Assembly (NCBI GenBank): GCA_009667805.1
Contig: CM019065.1
Coordinates: forward strand, 154,664,101 to 154,728,100
DNA from: Leptobrachium leishanense
Lineage: Eukaryota > Chordata > Amphibia > Anura > Megophryidae
Reading direction: 5' to 3'
Length of the DNA: 64,000 nucleotides
Shown: positions 10,961 to 23,159 of the stretch, piece after piece
How positions within the stretch are numbered: position 1 is the stretch's first letter
Layout: each line of letters starts with the position of its first letter
Translations under genes and position numbers: made by a program
The notes under the pieces: model-generated
Seen by the model: only the letters and a program-made list of their open reading frames with translations
Told to the model about the DNA's origin: nothing
The model's database searches: none

Positions 10961-11989
10961 CAGCGCGATGACACCTAATTCAGGCGCCCCCCCACGTGCG
11001 GAGGAGACGCCTGAAAGGGAGGGGGGAGGTCCTTCGGACCTCTCTCCCTCCCGATCGGCGGCGTTGCGGGGGTTAACCCAGGCACCATTTGGAAGGGCAC
11101 AGCCTGCCCTTCCAAATGGTACCTGGCATTAACCCCTGGGGAGCTGGATCACGAATTGGCGCTGAAAAGCGCCGGTTCGTGATCCTTTCCCGGAGCTGGC
11201 CGACATCTTGGATGTCGGCCAAGCCTCCGGGAACTCCCCCTGAGGACTGGCGTCATCGTGCGTAGCACGATGACGCCAGTCCTGGAGTTAACCCCTAACT
11301 GCCACCAACGGTGGAGATAGGGAGTTCCAATGAACTCCCTATCTCCCGATCCGTGGCAGCTAGGGGTTAACGTTTGGTATTGTTGGATCGGCCAGAGCAT
11401 GGCCGTTCCAACGATACCAAACTCGAATGTGAAAAAAGTTTGTAAAAAAAAAAAATATATATATATATATATTTTTAAAAAAAATTATAAAAAAAAAATA
11501 AACACTTTTTTTTTCTTTTTTTTTTTTGTTTGTTAATGCAGCAATATTGTTCCCATTTCAATTATAATGTGAACAATGATGCTGCACTAACGATTTTTGT
11601 ATGCGGTGCGTTTGTTAAAAATCGTGTAATTTTCCCCCCAAAAAAATGTAATGAGACCCCATCTCTAATTTTTTTAACGAGCGCACCCCATACAAAATAC
11701 AACCGCAATTGCTCGCATGTTAAAATGTGAAAAAAAAACACTTTACACATTGCAAATTATTGAAAAATCATATTTTATTTCATTTTTTGTTATAATATAC
11801 AGACAGGTCATGACGTATACATATAATAATGACATATTATGAATCTGCCGAGTCTGACGAAAAGAACGATATATAATATGTCTGGATCATATACTAAAAT
11901 AAGCCTTCAAAACACGTTTAAACATGATGAGCGAAACAGGTAAAAATGAGCTCAGCACAGGGGCGGGAAAACCCTCAGCAGCGAAAGGG
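10961..11989. mobile_element. Non-autonomous piggyBac-type element, copy 2, one end truncated
   Basis: The right end CAGCAGCGAAAGGG is followed by TTAA (11990-11993). The left terminus is missing: homology to the 57.1-kb copy starts only at CGCGATGACACCTAATTCAGG, about 190 bp in. Perfect hairpins include GACTGGCGTCATCGTGC with its complement, GGCCGACATC with its complement, GGAGATAGGGAGTTC with its complement, and the TTTGGTATTGTTGGA pair. The orientation is opposite to the 3.7-kb copy. Confidence 0.8.
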
Positions 11990-12339
11990 TTAAAGCTGGC
12001 CACCCTCTCCCCAGAAAAATAAATATGATTTGGGTTATTTTTAGCCCCCCCCCCTCCGTGTGATGAATTTACACCAAAGCAAGACAGATTTATCTGCCTT
12101 CACTGGGGGGAAAAAAACACTTCACCCTTCTTCCGGGAAAAAACTCCTAAGGAAAACAAATTTGCCTCCAACCTGGACAAAAATTACTTTCCAAAAATAC
12201 ACCCCATAGTAAAACAGATTTGACCCCCCCCCAACAACACATTTTATTTATTAGCCTCCCCCTTGAGAAAATACCGATTTTTTTTTGCCCTCCTGCAAAC
12301 CACAATAAAAACAATTGCACAGTGTGTATGAGCATAGCA

Positions 12340-13160
12340 CAAGCTCCAGAGAACTAAAACTCTTGACTGCACATTATTGTATCAGAGCTCAATATAAATA
12401 TATATAAATATAAACAATATAATCCACAGTAATGTGCAGCATGTATGAGCATATCACAGCTCCACAGCTATAAAACTCTCAGAAATGTGCAGTGTGTTTG
12501 AGTGAGTTTTATTGCTGTGGATCTCTGTGATACAGTGATACACTGCATATTGCTGTGAGTTTTATTGCTGTGGAGCTGTAATACGGTCATACACACCGCA
12601 CATTACTATGATGTTTATTTCTGTGGACCTCTGATACGGTCATACACACTGCACATTACTGTATCAGAGGTCCACAACAATAAACCTCACATCAATATAC
12701 AGTGTGTATGACCATATCACAGAGCTCCACAGCTATAAAACTCAAAGTAATGTGCAGTGTGTTTGAATGTGAGTTTTATTGCTGTGGAGCTCTGTGATAA
12801 AGTCAGACGCTGCACATTACTATGTTTATTGCTGTGGAGCTCTGTGATATACTCATACACACCGCACATATCTCAGAGCTCCACAGTAATAAACATCACA
12901 GTAAAATGAGGTGTGTATGTGAGACTAATATATTTCTAAAAGCTATAAATTATAAGATCATATGATTTTGTCTGTTATAAAATCCGCAATTTATACTGTT
13001 AATATTGTATCACTTGCATTTTTTATATTGTGCGTGTCAGTAGGAGCCTCATGCTTGAGTTTAGCCTAAGGCCTCACAAAGTCTAGAGCTGCTTCTGCGC
13101 ACATTACTGCGAGTTTTATTGCTGTGCAGCTCTGTGTTATGCTTATGAACACTGCGTATT
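12340..13160. repeat. Diverged tandem and inverted repeats (GCTGTGGAGCTCTGTGATA)
   Basis: A motif of about 45 bp containing TTATTGCTGTGGAGCTCTGTGATA...CATACACACTGCACATTACTG recurs many times in both orientations. Neighbouring units can therefore fold on each other. The same motif recurs in elements at 22.43 and 43.39 kb. Confidence 0.8.
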
Positions 13161-13275
13161 ACTGTGGGGGTGGAGAGCAAACTGATGTGGTGGGTGTGGC
13201 ATTCGGGCAGGGGGGGGCCCAAGAAAAATGTTTGCCCAGGGTCCAATCAATATTAAAGACGGGCCTGTGGGCGGC

Positions 13276-13976
13276 TGTGAATTTCCTATAGAGAAGTAAT
13301 GGTTAATCTATTCAGGGAACGTTGAACTGCACTAAAATGTCAGTGATATGCCCTGATTTTCGGTGGTTTCACTCGAGGTTTAAACAAACCAATCCCATGG
13401 CTTTGAATGTTAAGAAAATCCTTAAATTCTTTTATTTTCTTAAATATTTATTCAACCGTTTATTCTTTTCGTTTGGAGCAAAAAGTGGTTTTATCCATCT
13501 TTTAGACATTTTTCTGGATATTTTACAGCAGAATATTAGATTTTTTTTTAAATATAGCGTTGTTTTTTCCTGTAACAGACCTTTTTATTATTATTTATAG
13601 GACCTCATATATTACAGTATTTCCAGGAATTTTCACGCAGAAGTTTTTTTAAAAGACCTTTTAAAATTTGCAGTGTCTTGTGTTTTTTTTCCCCTCTTCA
13701 GCGTCTGCTCTGTTTTTTTTCCGATCAATTCGGTCTGTTCTGCGGATCGTCGGATGCATTTGGCGATTTTTCGGTGAGTTATGTGATCAATTCGGCTGTT
13801 TTGCAGTGGTTTGAGGATGCATTCGGTGGTTTTTCAGATAATTTCAGCGGTTTTTCGGTGGTTTAAAAATGTGTTCGGCAGGCCAATTTGCCACACTTCG
13901 GGGACCCTGTGGTGACAGGTGAATTCACTTCAGGGTCGGCGAATTTGACTCACAGAAATGTGGGGAACAGGAGAAT
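13276..13976. mobile_element. MITE family A, right part of an interrupted copy
   Basis: This resumes the copy begun at 10478. The blocks CACTGAATGTT-like, ACTCGAGGTTTAAACAAACC, TTTATTCAACCGTTTATTC and CGGGGACCCTGTGGTGACAG are in family order, ending near GAATAATCCCTTT. Confidence 0.7.
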
Positions 13977-16732
13977 AATCCCTTTGGTGTTGATTGGTGT
14001 TAGTTAAAATACAGTGAAATTGTAAACTTGAAAGCAGGTCAAGTGGGGACCCATTGATTTGATGAGAAGTCACTGTCTCCTTGCTAACACAACCCTTTTT
14101 TTCAGCAAGGGAAGCAATGCACCGAGTTCACATTCAGCATATCTGATCTACAGGCTAATTGTAAATGGTTTGATAAAGTGGCTGAAATACAATGAAAAAA
14201 ATCAATATTAGTCCTCCTTCAGGGGAGAAATTAAATTCTCTGCGAGACCTCACTCCAGTCACCCAGAATTACTGTAAAGAAGCTACAATGAGCAGCCTTT
14301 AGCCTCACTGTAATGAAAAGCTCAAAAAACTTTACTGCTGCATTACAACAGCCAGGGTGAGGGTAGAATACAGAGAGAGCTCTAGTGTCACTCACTTCTG
14401 TACAAGGATAATATTCAGGGGCTATAATTACTGAAACTCCCTGTACAACACAGATATAAGGTGTTACTGTAATTTCCATACACAGGCATTATGCCACATA
14501 CAGATATCATTTTTATATTCTATTGGTGTTTTTTGGAAACTGTATCGCTAATAATCTCATTATGATCAATACACATCCCCACAATTAGGAGATCTGACCA
14601 ATTTTATTTATCGTTATATCATTTACTGCAAACAAATGCCAATTTTTCCCGTGTGCTAATATTGCAGACCCTGTGAGAAACTATGCATGATAAGGAACAC
14701 CATCTAGAGTTTAGAACCTTTTATCACAGGAATATTTCTATAAAAGATAAAGACATGAGAAATTAAAACTGTTAAAATTGCTATTTTGCCTTACATTTAA
14801 GAGCTATCTGTGCATTCTCTGTTTCAAATAAATATTCTGTTAATTTAAGCACAAATACAATTTAAATGCATTCACAACAGGAGACGAAAAGGTACACAAT
14901 GTTAAATTCTATTTAACGGATAAATAATGTATTTTTCTTATCTTCGTATTCTGTTTTGATAAGTTGTTTGTTTAATATTTGCCGTATTACTGAAGAGCAA
15001 ATCCTATCGCTTTCCCAGAATGACAGCAATGCACTCACTCAAGTATCAGACAACAAGCTGGTCTGGGGTAAAGGTGGAATATTCCCAAATACAAAAATGA
15101 TTAGCATGAAGGATAGGTTAACTCTTTCCCATCACTGGGCTCTTTGGAGTTTCTGTATTGATTTTAAACAAACTGCTCTCAGTGGAGGCAACGTGTGTGT
15201 CTTGGACAGTTACTACTCCTTTATTTGAATGAAGAACAGCAGAATTTGTTATTTTTCCCTGATACCACACCCTGTGGTGTCAGTCTTGTTCTGCCATACC
15301 TGTCAGCAGGCATTGCCTACAAAAATATGTTGGGATTAGTTTGCAGAGGTCTATGTAAATTCTGACCTTTCTTTCTTGTTACTCTTCAAATAGAAGGTAA
15401 ACTGCCAGAGGGCAGCTGGTTGGCAAAGTTACAGGAGTGCCTGTTGCAGGTACCTGCTAGAAGTATACTATAGCTACAGCTCCTCATGCCTCTATGTACA
15501 GGCTCACGTTGATCCATTAGTGTAAGGTATAAAAAGAAAGAGATGAAAATAACAGGTGCTTCTTTTTATTAACATGAGAACTGACAAGTAAATTGCAAAT
15601 TATTTGTTAATATTCAGCTCTCTACTTGCACCTCATTGATCATGCCTGGTGCAGTCATGGACTTTATAACATATTTATTGCAGTAAAGTAGCACTCTATA
15701 CAGTGTGACCACTCAATGTTGCCACACTGCTGTCGGCTCCCTGCTCCCCTCTCTGAGGAAGGGGGGCTCAGAGGGCTGATTCAGCCACCCACGTGCAGGG
15801 GCTTAGTCCTGCCGAGACCCTCAAATCAGGGATCCCTTAGCTCAGGTGCCAGGGCTTGGAGACCTTTGGGAACTAGCCTTTTCCTATGATGTCAAGCCTT
15901 TCTGCATTGCGAACCACTGGCTTGGCTGGATCACCCAGTCCACTCTGGTCATGTGACATTCTGAGCTGGCAGCATGTCATATCCTGCAGAGATCAGAGAG
16001 AGACCAGAGCTGGATTTAAATGAGCTGTTAAAGCAAACTCAAGGGTTAAAATGGGAGGGGAGAGCGTGATCCAGTTGTCTAAAAAAAAAATCTATTTTAT
16101 GTACACGTGGCATGAGAGCAAAACTCACCCAATGTGCATGTTTAGGGACAATTTGCTGCATAATAAATGTTTGAATTGTAGAATTTCTAATGAATGAACT
16201 GCCCATTTTATGGCTACTCCCATCCAGATACAGAAATTATTACCAACTGATGTAGCCCATTTCCACTTTTATGGGATTTCCAAGAATTAAAAGTTGTTAC
16301 TCCTTTTTTGAGTTTAGCAAATATCCAAAACTAAGTGCTGAAGAATACGAACACCTCTCTATCTCATCCGACTGTATTCATAACACCTTGATAAACATTT
16401 CAATACATGCTAGGGGAAACCTGTAGTGGAATTAACCTCTTGTGCCCTTGGTTTTATGCTGTGTGATAAGAAGTTTTCCCATAAAGCGATCCTCGTCTGT
16501 CTTGGATCACATTGCTGAAGGGAGCCCAGACTCTGTATAAACACACAGAGCACATTCTGGGAAACGAAAAAGATGTGTCCTTTTAACTACGTGTATTTGG
16601 TGATTGTGATGCTGAGTTTATCAAGATATGATAGTGTTTATAATCTGATTTTGGTATAGTAAAGACCATAGTCAAGAAATTCTAAGGCACTCCGGCAACA
16701 CAGTAAGAAAAAATTTGGTTTATTTATTAAAG
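13977..16732. other. 2.7 kb without a recognised gene
   Basis: This is AT-rich sequence with no coding frame that I trust, no clear TE termini, and no splice-site pair around an open segment. A GC-richer stretch at 15720-16010 may be an old repeat, but I could not assign it. The 90-codon frame at 14956-15228 has no recognisable features. Confidence 0.4.
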
Positions 16733-16868
16733 CAGAGCTCAGCAAACTTGGTCCTCAAGATGTTTTGGAACTACATTTCCCATGATGCTCACACAACCTA
16801 ATTAGTGGCTGAGCATCAGGGGAGATGCAGTTCCAATACATCAGGAGAGTCAAGGTTTGCTACCACTG
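16733..16868. mobile_element. Short hAT-type MITE
   Basis: The ends CAGAGCTCAGCAAACTTGG and CAAGGTTTGCTACCACTG are imperfect inverted repeats of about 18 bp around a 136-bp body that contains CTACATTTCCCATGATGC. The flanking 8-mers agree poorly, so the target duplication has decayed. Confidence 0.5.
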
Positions 16869-16877
16869 ATATAAACA

Positions 16878-17734
16878 GGGTTATTCAAAGAGATCCGAAT
16901 TGCTTGCGAAAGGTGACCGAACAGTGAAATTCAGCATACGGTTACCTTTCCTGGCTATTCAGTGAGCAGGCAGTTTGCCAAATGTTGGCAAATTGCCTGC
17001 ACATACGATGTCTGTTCATTGCCTGTTCGAGGGGAGTGAAATCCCCATAGAGAAGCAATGCTTCGATTATTCAGAGAACACAAATCAGTAGTGAAAGTTG
17101 GCGAATTGCCCTGCCATTCGGTGGTTTCATTCGACAGGTTTATTCAGGCGAATCCCATAGGCTTCAATGTTAAAAATATTCCCGTTTTAGTTAAATACCT
17201 TATAAACCGTTTATTATAATATTCTGCAGTAAAAAGTTTCTTTATTTTTAGATTTTTTTCGGATCTTTTAGGCATTTTTCGGGATTTTTTTGGGGGGAAA
17301 AAAATTCAGTTTTTTTTTAAATAGTTTTTTCTTTTTTCTGTAACAGCCCTTTTTATTATCATTCATTGGATCTTATATGTAAATTTCAGACATTTTCGTT
17401 CTGTAGTTTCTTTGCAAACAGCGTTTCACTTTTCAAACGTTCTGTTTTTTTTTCTTTTTCACTCCATTCTTCTGTGGTGTCGGGTTTTTCCGGCGGCTGC
17501 TCTGCGCTGTGATCAGCTCCTGCTCGGGTTTCTCCGGTGAGTTCGGCGGGGTTAATCCAGATAGTTTTGCGGGTTTTGGCGTGCGCTCGCTTTTCCCTGC
17601 ACTACGATGGCCCTGTGGTGCTTGCTGAATACACCGCAGGGTCGCCGAAATGGGATCACCAAATCGCACCGAATTGAAGAGAATGAAAAGTCACCAAACG
17701 TGCAGTGACTTTTCGATTCTCTTTGAATAACCCT
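16878..17734. mobile_element. MITE family A, near full length (857 bp)
   Basis: The copy starts GGGTTATTCAAAGAGATCC and ends GATTCTCTTTGAATAACCCT, with terminal inverted repeats of about 16 bp. The internal order is ACGGTTACCTTTC, GGCAATTTGCC-type dyads, CCCCATAGAGAAGCAATG, CGACAGGTTTATTCAGG, a T-rich centre, TTCAGACATTTTCG, and a CpG-rich block with CCCTGTGGTGCTTGCTG. It is non-coding. I use this copy as the reference for the family. A second copy lies 95 bp away in inverted orientation. Confidence 0.85.
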
Positions 17735-17825
17735 AAAAGTGTTTTCTACCAGCTCATATCTTCCAGTCGTGCTTGGATTTGTTGCCCCCAAATTCAATTT
17801 CTGCCGCTCTGCAATAATTGAGGGC

Positions 17826-18657
17826 ATACAACGTTCGGTGACTTTTCGTTCTCTTCAATTCGGTTCCTTTTGCCGATCCTATTCCGGTGACCCTGCGGTG
17901 TATTCAGCAAACGCCACAGGGCCCCCGAATTGCAGGGAAAAGCTGCCGCAAACCTGGCGAAAACTAACCGCAAAACCCAGCGAATGCACGCCGAAAACCC
18001 TCAAAAACATCTGGATTAACCTGGCGAAAACCACAGAAAAACCGAAGCCTTCCGCACAGCAGAAGAGGCAGTGAATAAATTAGGAAAACCGTTTGTATGA
18101 ATGATTGAAAATTGAAACACTGTTTGCAAAGAAACTACTGAGCGAAAATGTCTGAAATTTACATATGAGGTCCAGGGAATGATAATAAAAAATGCTGTTA
18201 CAGAAAAAATAAGTAAACTTAAAAATATAAATTAAAAAAATAAAAAAAAAATGCTTAAAATATACTAAAAAATCTATAAATAAAGAGACTCTTTACTGCA
18301 GAATTTTATAATGAACGGTTTATTAGATATTGAATTAAAACGGGAATATTTTTAACATTGAAGCCTATGGGATTCTCCTGAATAAACCTGCCGAATTAAA
18401 CCACCGAATGGCAGGGCATTTCGGGAACCTTTCACTGCTGGTTTTTGTTCTCTGAATAGCCGAAGCAGTGCTTTTTTATGGAGATTTCACTGCCCTCGAA
18501 CAGGCACCGAACAGGCACCGTATGTTCAGGCAATTCGCCAGGATTTGGCGAATTGCCTGCTCTCTGGATAGCCGAATGGCCAGGAAAGATATCCGAACGC
18601 TGGTTATCATCATTCGGTTACCTTTCTCAAGCAATTCGGATCTCTTTGGATAACCCT
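17826..18657. mobile_element. MITE family A, inverted neighbour copy
   Basis: This runs opposite to the copy at 16878, from TTCGGTGACTTTTCGTTCTC to ATTCGGATCTCTTTGGATAACCCT. The first terminus is slightly truncated. With its neighbour it forms an imperfect inverted repeat of about 0.8 kb per arm around a 95-bp spacer. Confidence 0.85.
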
Positions 18658-18929
18658 GTGTGCTTAAGGAAAGTTGGTAATCAGCAGTGAAGAACATCTC
18701 AAATCCTCTCTGCTCTGGGAATTGAAACATATTTGCTGTTACTGTTTTGCATAATTCAACAGCCAAGAACACTGAATTCTATGCAAATACATAAATTAAA
18801 CAAAGTTACATTTCAGTAGGGATTACTACTAACACTTATGTTAAGATCACTGTACAATATTTTAAGTGAAAGGTTGAATGGAATACACGTTCACATTTAT
18901 TTTTTAATTGTCACATATTTAACACCTAA

Positions 18930-19355
18930 GGCTAGGGTAAACGAACGCATTATTCACAGCGACTGTCAAAAAGTGCGTCCGAACGCATTGACGTATTTTT
19001 TCACGGAATGCGCGAAACCGGTCATACGATGCGCATTTTCGTGCGTGATTTTTTATGGATCCAAACCAGGAAACTTTGGGTGTCTGGACGTTATGTTGGC
19101 CGGACATGAGCAGCGTCTGACGTCTCCTAATCACGCACACACGCCGCTATGCAGGCGCAGCGCACTCTGTACGTCAGTACTAGCGGTTCTGCGTTCTCGA
19201 AAAAATGCGTTCGTTTGCCACTTGCGTTGTGCAGCCGAACTTTCGTGCGGCCGTACTTCGTATATTGGGCGTCATTGCCCGTCATTTGCTGCTACTACGG
19301 CCGTGATTAAGTGCGCCTAAATGCACGTTAAAAATGCGTTAGTCTGACCCCAGCC
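18930..19355. mobile_element. PIF/Harbinger-type MITE, copy 1
   Basis: The ends GGCTAGGGTAAACGAACGCA and TGCGTTAGTCTGACCCCAGCC are inverted repeats. The flanks are TAA (18927-18929) and TTA (19356-19358), the three-base target typical of Harbinger with one base changed. The 426-bp body is CpG-rich with local dyads (GTGCGTCC, TGCGCATTTTCGTGCG). The 160-codon frame across it is fortuitous. Its closest copy is at 41439. Confidence 0.85.
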
Positions 19356-19524
19356 TTAAGGACCAATGACGTAACTGTTATGTCATAAATGCATTGACTT
19401 GCAATCAGTGTGCTGTTGGAGTTTACTTAATGACACAATGGGGTGGGTGAGAAAGAAAAGTGGGTGACTATGGCCGTAAGGAGCATGGTATTTCTATGAT
19501 AAAATATACACAAACAACTGCTAA

Positions 19525-19560
19525 ATTGTTTTATTTATAAAGTGTTTTACCAGGAAGGAA
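19525..19560 (-). repeat. Fragment of LINE 3' tail
   Basis: TTTATTTATAAAGTGTTTTACCAGGAAGGA is the complement of the tail motif TCCTTCCTGGTAAAA...TATAAATAAA seen elsewhere in the window. Confidence 0.5.
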
Positions 19561-20316
19561 CTGCTAAATAAACACATTAAAATTTTTAAAACTATCCTCT
19601 GGTCGTTTAGTGACAAAGAGGCAGGGCCGGCCCGTCTATGGAGCAGGGTGGAGCAACCGCTCCAGGCAGCCCTTTAATCAGGGGCAGCATTTTGCCACCC
19701 TGGCAAAGGCCGTGGAATGGAGAGCGCTCGGCCCAAACAAGGCATGGCCCTCCAGGAGGCTGGTGTTTCGTGTAGAAAGCCAGCTGCGCCCGCCCCTCTA
19801 GCAGACTGTGCCCACCCCATTCAACAGGCCTTTCCCATCCCTTATTAGCGAAAGACTGGCCGCTTCATCTGGCCAATGAGTGATACACCAGATCTTGGAT
19901 TAGAGATATGGGGGTGTTCCAGACCTGTCTGACCCCCTGGATAATATTGGTACCTGCCCGTCTGTGTATTAAGGGGGCTCCGTTTAATGTGTTTGTTGTT
20001 TCCGGGAGAACAGGTTTTGAGCTAGACCTGTTTCCGGGGGAGGGACTTGACGTCTGGTCACTGCAGGGAATGCGGTGCTGACCAGGATCCGGGATGCTGC
20101 AGGCTCAGGGCTCCATGGCTGAGTGTGGATGGAAACGAGTTGGGGAGTGATGACGGGTTCCAGGGAAAGAGGCCCTGTCGCACCTACGACTGCCTTTACC
20201 TGTACCAAGCAGGGATGTCAGACCTGTGTATAACACTCACACTGTCTGAGACAGCTGACCCCTGTATTACACACAGCTAATAATTTCCAGACCGACGGGT
20301 CAAATTTCTATAGAAC

Positions 20317-22371
20317 GGGGGCGTGGCCGGCAGCGCAAGGGAGCAGAAGTGTCTTGGAGGAGCTCTGTATGTTTTAGCCAATTTCGGGGATTTGGACCGG
20401 AGTTTCTCCACAAAAAACCCAGCATTGGAGTCCCCGCGCGGCTGGCCATCGGGTGGTATGCTCTGGGGCCCGTTATTGTCCCCAGCCCCGGAGCACAGCT
20501 GAGATTTCACTGACGGATCGGAACAGCCGTCGGCCATTTTGAGGCCTGCTTATAGGCTCCCAGCTGGCACTTGCCCCACGCTTCCTGATTCCTCCTGCGA
20601 GAATTGTTTGCCTGGTGACTGTCTGGCGCAGATGGCGGGGATGGAGGGCCCCCATCCTCTGTGTCGGATGTCCCCTTGGAGGACAGAGTGGAGGAGTCTG
20701 CAATTTGGTGTGGATCGGCGCGCACCCCCACGTGCAGTATGGCGGCAATGTTTGCAGCCCTTGAAGAATGCCTAGAGACGCTGCCAGGGGATGAGGGGAG
20801 CCCACTTACACACGGCTCTTGGAATCTGCTGATGGCTGCAATGGGAGCTGGCCGGAAGGCTGCGGATCGGGACGGCAAGGAGAAGAGAGCTGCAGTATCT
20901 GCTCGGCGGGTGGCTGGAGCACCTGTCACTACCCTACATGAGACGAGACGCGCGGAACCGGGAGGTCCAGCTTCTGTGTCAGAGCCTGAAGCGGCCATGG
21001 TCACGGAGGAGGATGCGCCTGTCTGGTGTGTGAGAACGCCTTCACTGTAGGACGAGGTGAGAGCTCTTCTGGTACGGTGGAGGATCGATGCGATGGAGAA
21101 GGGATGGAGGCTGCTGTGATAGGGGATGTGGTGGAGAACTCAGGGCTGGCAGCTGCTGGCCCCCAGGTGCGGTCGACGGAGGTGGAGTGGTCGGATGCTA
21201 TGTCTTGCCCAGCAGTTGAGATGCAGAATGTGCCTCGTCCTCGCAATGTGGCTCCAGCCGGGGCCGGAATGTTTCGGGACTTGCGTGTTTCCCGAGGCTC
21301 CCACGGGGGCCGGTGCCTGAAGATGCAGCCTACCACGTTTGCCGAGTATACCTACCTGATGCGGCGGAGGTGCCTGAGAGACCCGGTGCGGCTCTGCCTG
21401 TGGTGGCCCGGCCGCCCTTGTTGGATACTGGATGACATTGTCACTTCTCTGTCCCTGTTCCCTTTAACGTTGCAGATCCATGCTTTTCGACATGACCCCC
21501 CCTCACGCGGCCTTTTTCTTGTGTGCCCTTTGCTATGCTGAGAAATTTGAATTGCATAATTGTTTTTTATATTTATTTATTTATTTTCTCCCCTTTCACC
21601 CCCCACAAGCTGAGATTTTGTGTTTCTGAAGACCCCCTTTAAAACTCCCACCCCCCTACTCCGGGACATTGCAGGTGTTCTTACATTCTCGAGGACTTTG
21701 CCTATAGGTTGCTATTTGTGGACTCTAGTACTCTGAGATCTTTTGATTTTTATTTACGGAGTTTTCATTTTGCAGATGATGTTGTCCCCTCCCTTTATTC
21801 TTCTGTTTTTTTTAAATTTATTTTATTTTATTTTATTGGCATATCCGGGATGTCTCGGGAGGTGCTGCAATGGCTTGGTGTCCAGTTTGGCCCCCCGAAT
21901 GCCCGGGCCTGGTGCCATTATCCCCCCTGGCCCTCACACACGGTTTGTCTCCGTGTGGGAACCCGCCAGGGCAGGCACAATTTTGGCCTTTGCCGTCTTT
22001 CCCCCCCCTCAACCTTACCTCCCCATTTTTATGTTCGTTATCCACGGCAGTGCTTTTATACAGTTGTTTCTTTTAGCATACCCTTTCCCTTTTACAGCTG
22101 ACTTCCTTAATTATTGTTTTTCATAAGATGTGTTTTTGTTGTTGACTTTATGCTTATTTTTCGATGAGACCCCCCCTTCTGGGGATGTTTTTTTGCGGAC
22201 TTATTACTCTTCGATGACTTCTTTGTCTGTTCTCCCTAGGTGTTTATGTTTCTGATGACATATTGACCCTGCGTGGCCATTTTTGCTCGTATGCTTTAGC
22301 TTGGTCCTGCGAAGCCATCCACTACTTGTTGTTAAGCTGACTTTTCAGAATAAAAAAATAAATTAAAAAAA
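20317..22371 (+). mobile_element. Non-LTR retrotransposed element, GGGGGCGTGGCCGG family, copy 1
   Basis: The 5' end is GGGGGCGTGGCCGGC and the 3' end is A-rich (AATAAAAAAATAAATTAAAAAAA). TTCTATAGAAC is duplicated at 20306-20316 and 22372-22382. Short open frames (20661-21050 and 21026-21541) share a motif with copy 2 at 54.7 kb (SPLT.G...AA..GAG). The 3' region shares CGATGAGACC and GGCCCTGCG-type blocks with copy 2. No reverse transcriptase is present, so it looks like an internally deleted L1-type element or a trans-mobilised derivative. Confidence 0.8.
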
Positions 22372-22429
22372 TTCTATAGAACACTCACTGTGCATGTTGT
22401 TATTTTGCAGCCTGTCACAGCCGCTCGCA

Positions 22430-22545
22430 GCCAGTGAGTTTTATTGCTGTGGAGCTCTGTTCTGCTCATACACACTGCACATTACGGAGTTTTAATGCTG
22501 TGGAGCTTTGTAATAAGCTCATACACGTTGCATGTTTTTTTGGGG
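22430..22545. repeat. GCTGTGGAGCTCTG repeat inside hAT
   Basis: Two units of the motif seen at 12.3-13.2 kb and 43.4 kb (TTTTATTGCTGTGGAGCTCTG...CTCATACACACTGCACATTAC) lie just inside the right end of the hAT element. This links these hAT copies as relatives. Confidence 0.7.
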
Positions 22546-22609
22546 GGGGGGCAGCAATTTGTCCATCGCTCCAGGCAGCACAGTGGCTTGGGCCGGCCCT
22601 GCAAAGAGG

Positions 22610-22963
22610 ATGCAAACCTCCACCTCCTCTTACTGAACAGCAAAGTTATCCGATGCCCTTATGCTATCAGTACTTAATTCTGCAAGATCACGTACACAGA
22701 GTCTCATGTGAGTCTCTGGAAGACAATTGGAGCAGTCAAGCTTGTAGGAAGCCTGAGGCTCAGAGAACTGATTTGTTGATGAGATCTGGGATTCTGAAAT
22801 GGAACGTTTACTTCATCGCTTTTATATGTTTGTTGGTGGGGTTGTGTGTTACATTGCTATACCTCTGAATAAATATTCTTATTGTAGATGGACCAAGACC
22901 TTATTGCTTTATTTCATATCTCTACAGTTTGTAAGATTACCAAAAATAATTTTGCAGATTAGC
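22610..22963. other. Unassigned
   Basis: I recognise no coding or repeat signature in this stretch between the hAT and a MITE pair. Confidence 0.35.
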
Positions 22964-23142
22964 AGGGTTATTCAGAGAAAGGTGAAAATCAGGAGAATTG
23001 ATAGGAGAAGAGAACAATCTAGACCAAATAGCCTATTTGGAAAGTGCAATAAATGGGAGAATTTTTCTGGTTTGACTATTTTGACATAGAGTTTTCACTC
23101 TCCAGTCATTCTCCTGAGTTTCACCTTTCTTTGAATAGACCT
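22964..23142. mobile_element. MITE family B, copy 1
   Basis: The ends GGGTTATTCAGAGAAAGGTGAAA and TTTCACCTTTCTTTGAATAGACC are inverted repeats. The interior has ATTTTTCTGGTTTGACTATTTTGAC. The outer bases resemble family A termini. Confidence 0.75.
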
Positions 23143-23159
23143 GTTTGTTATCACTTAAA

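Larger units (their letters stand above)
10635..13267. mobile_element. hAT-type element with exact 8-bp target duplication
   Basis: The ends CAGGGCCGTCTTTAA and TTAAAGACGGGCCTG are inverted repeats. TGGGCGGC is duplicated exactly at 10627-10634 and 13268-13275. The interior holds a truncated piggyBac-type element (10961-11989), a G-rich left end, and a right half of diverged repeats built around TTGCTGTGGAGCTCTGTGATA. No transposase frame is visible. Its own host is a family A MITE, so three insertion levels are preserved. Confidence 0.9.
19622..22601. mobile_element. hAT-type element (2,980 bp) with exact 8-bp duplication
   Basis: The ends CAGGGCCGGCCC and GGGCCGGCCCTG are perfect inverted repeats. 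CAAAGAGG is duplicated exactly at 19614-19621 and 22602-22609. The inner ends repeat the words GCTCCAGGCAGC in both halves, as in hAT families that start GGAGCA. About 2 kb of the interior is a retrotransposed insertion (20317-22371). The remainder is non-coding, so this was a non-autonomous hAT copy of roughly 0.9 kb before it was hit. Confidence 0.9.

Noticed and set aside
18838..19320. 160-codon frame
   Set aside because: It spans a CpG-rich Harbinger MITE. The related copy at 41439 does not keep the frame intact.
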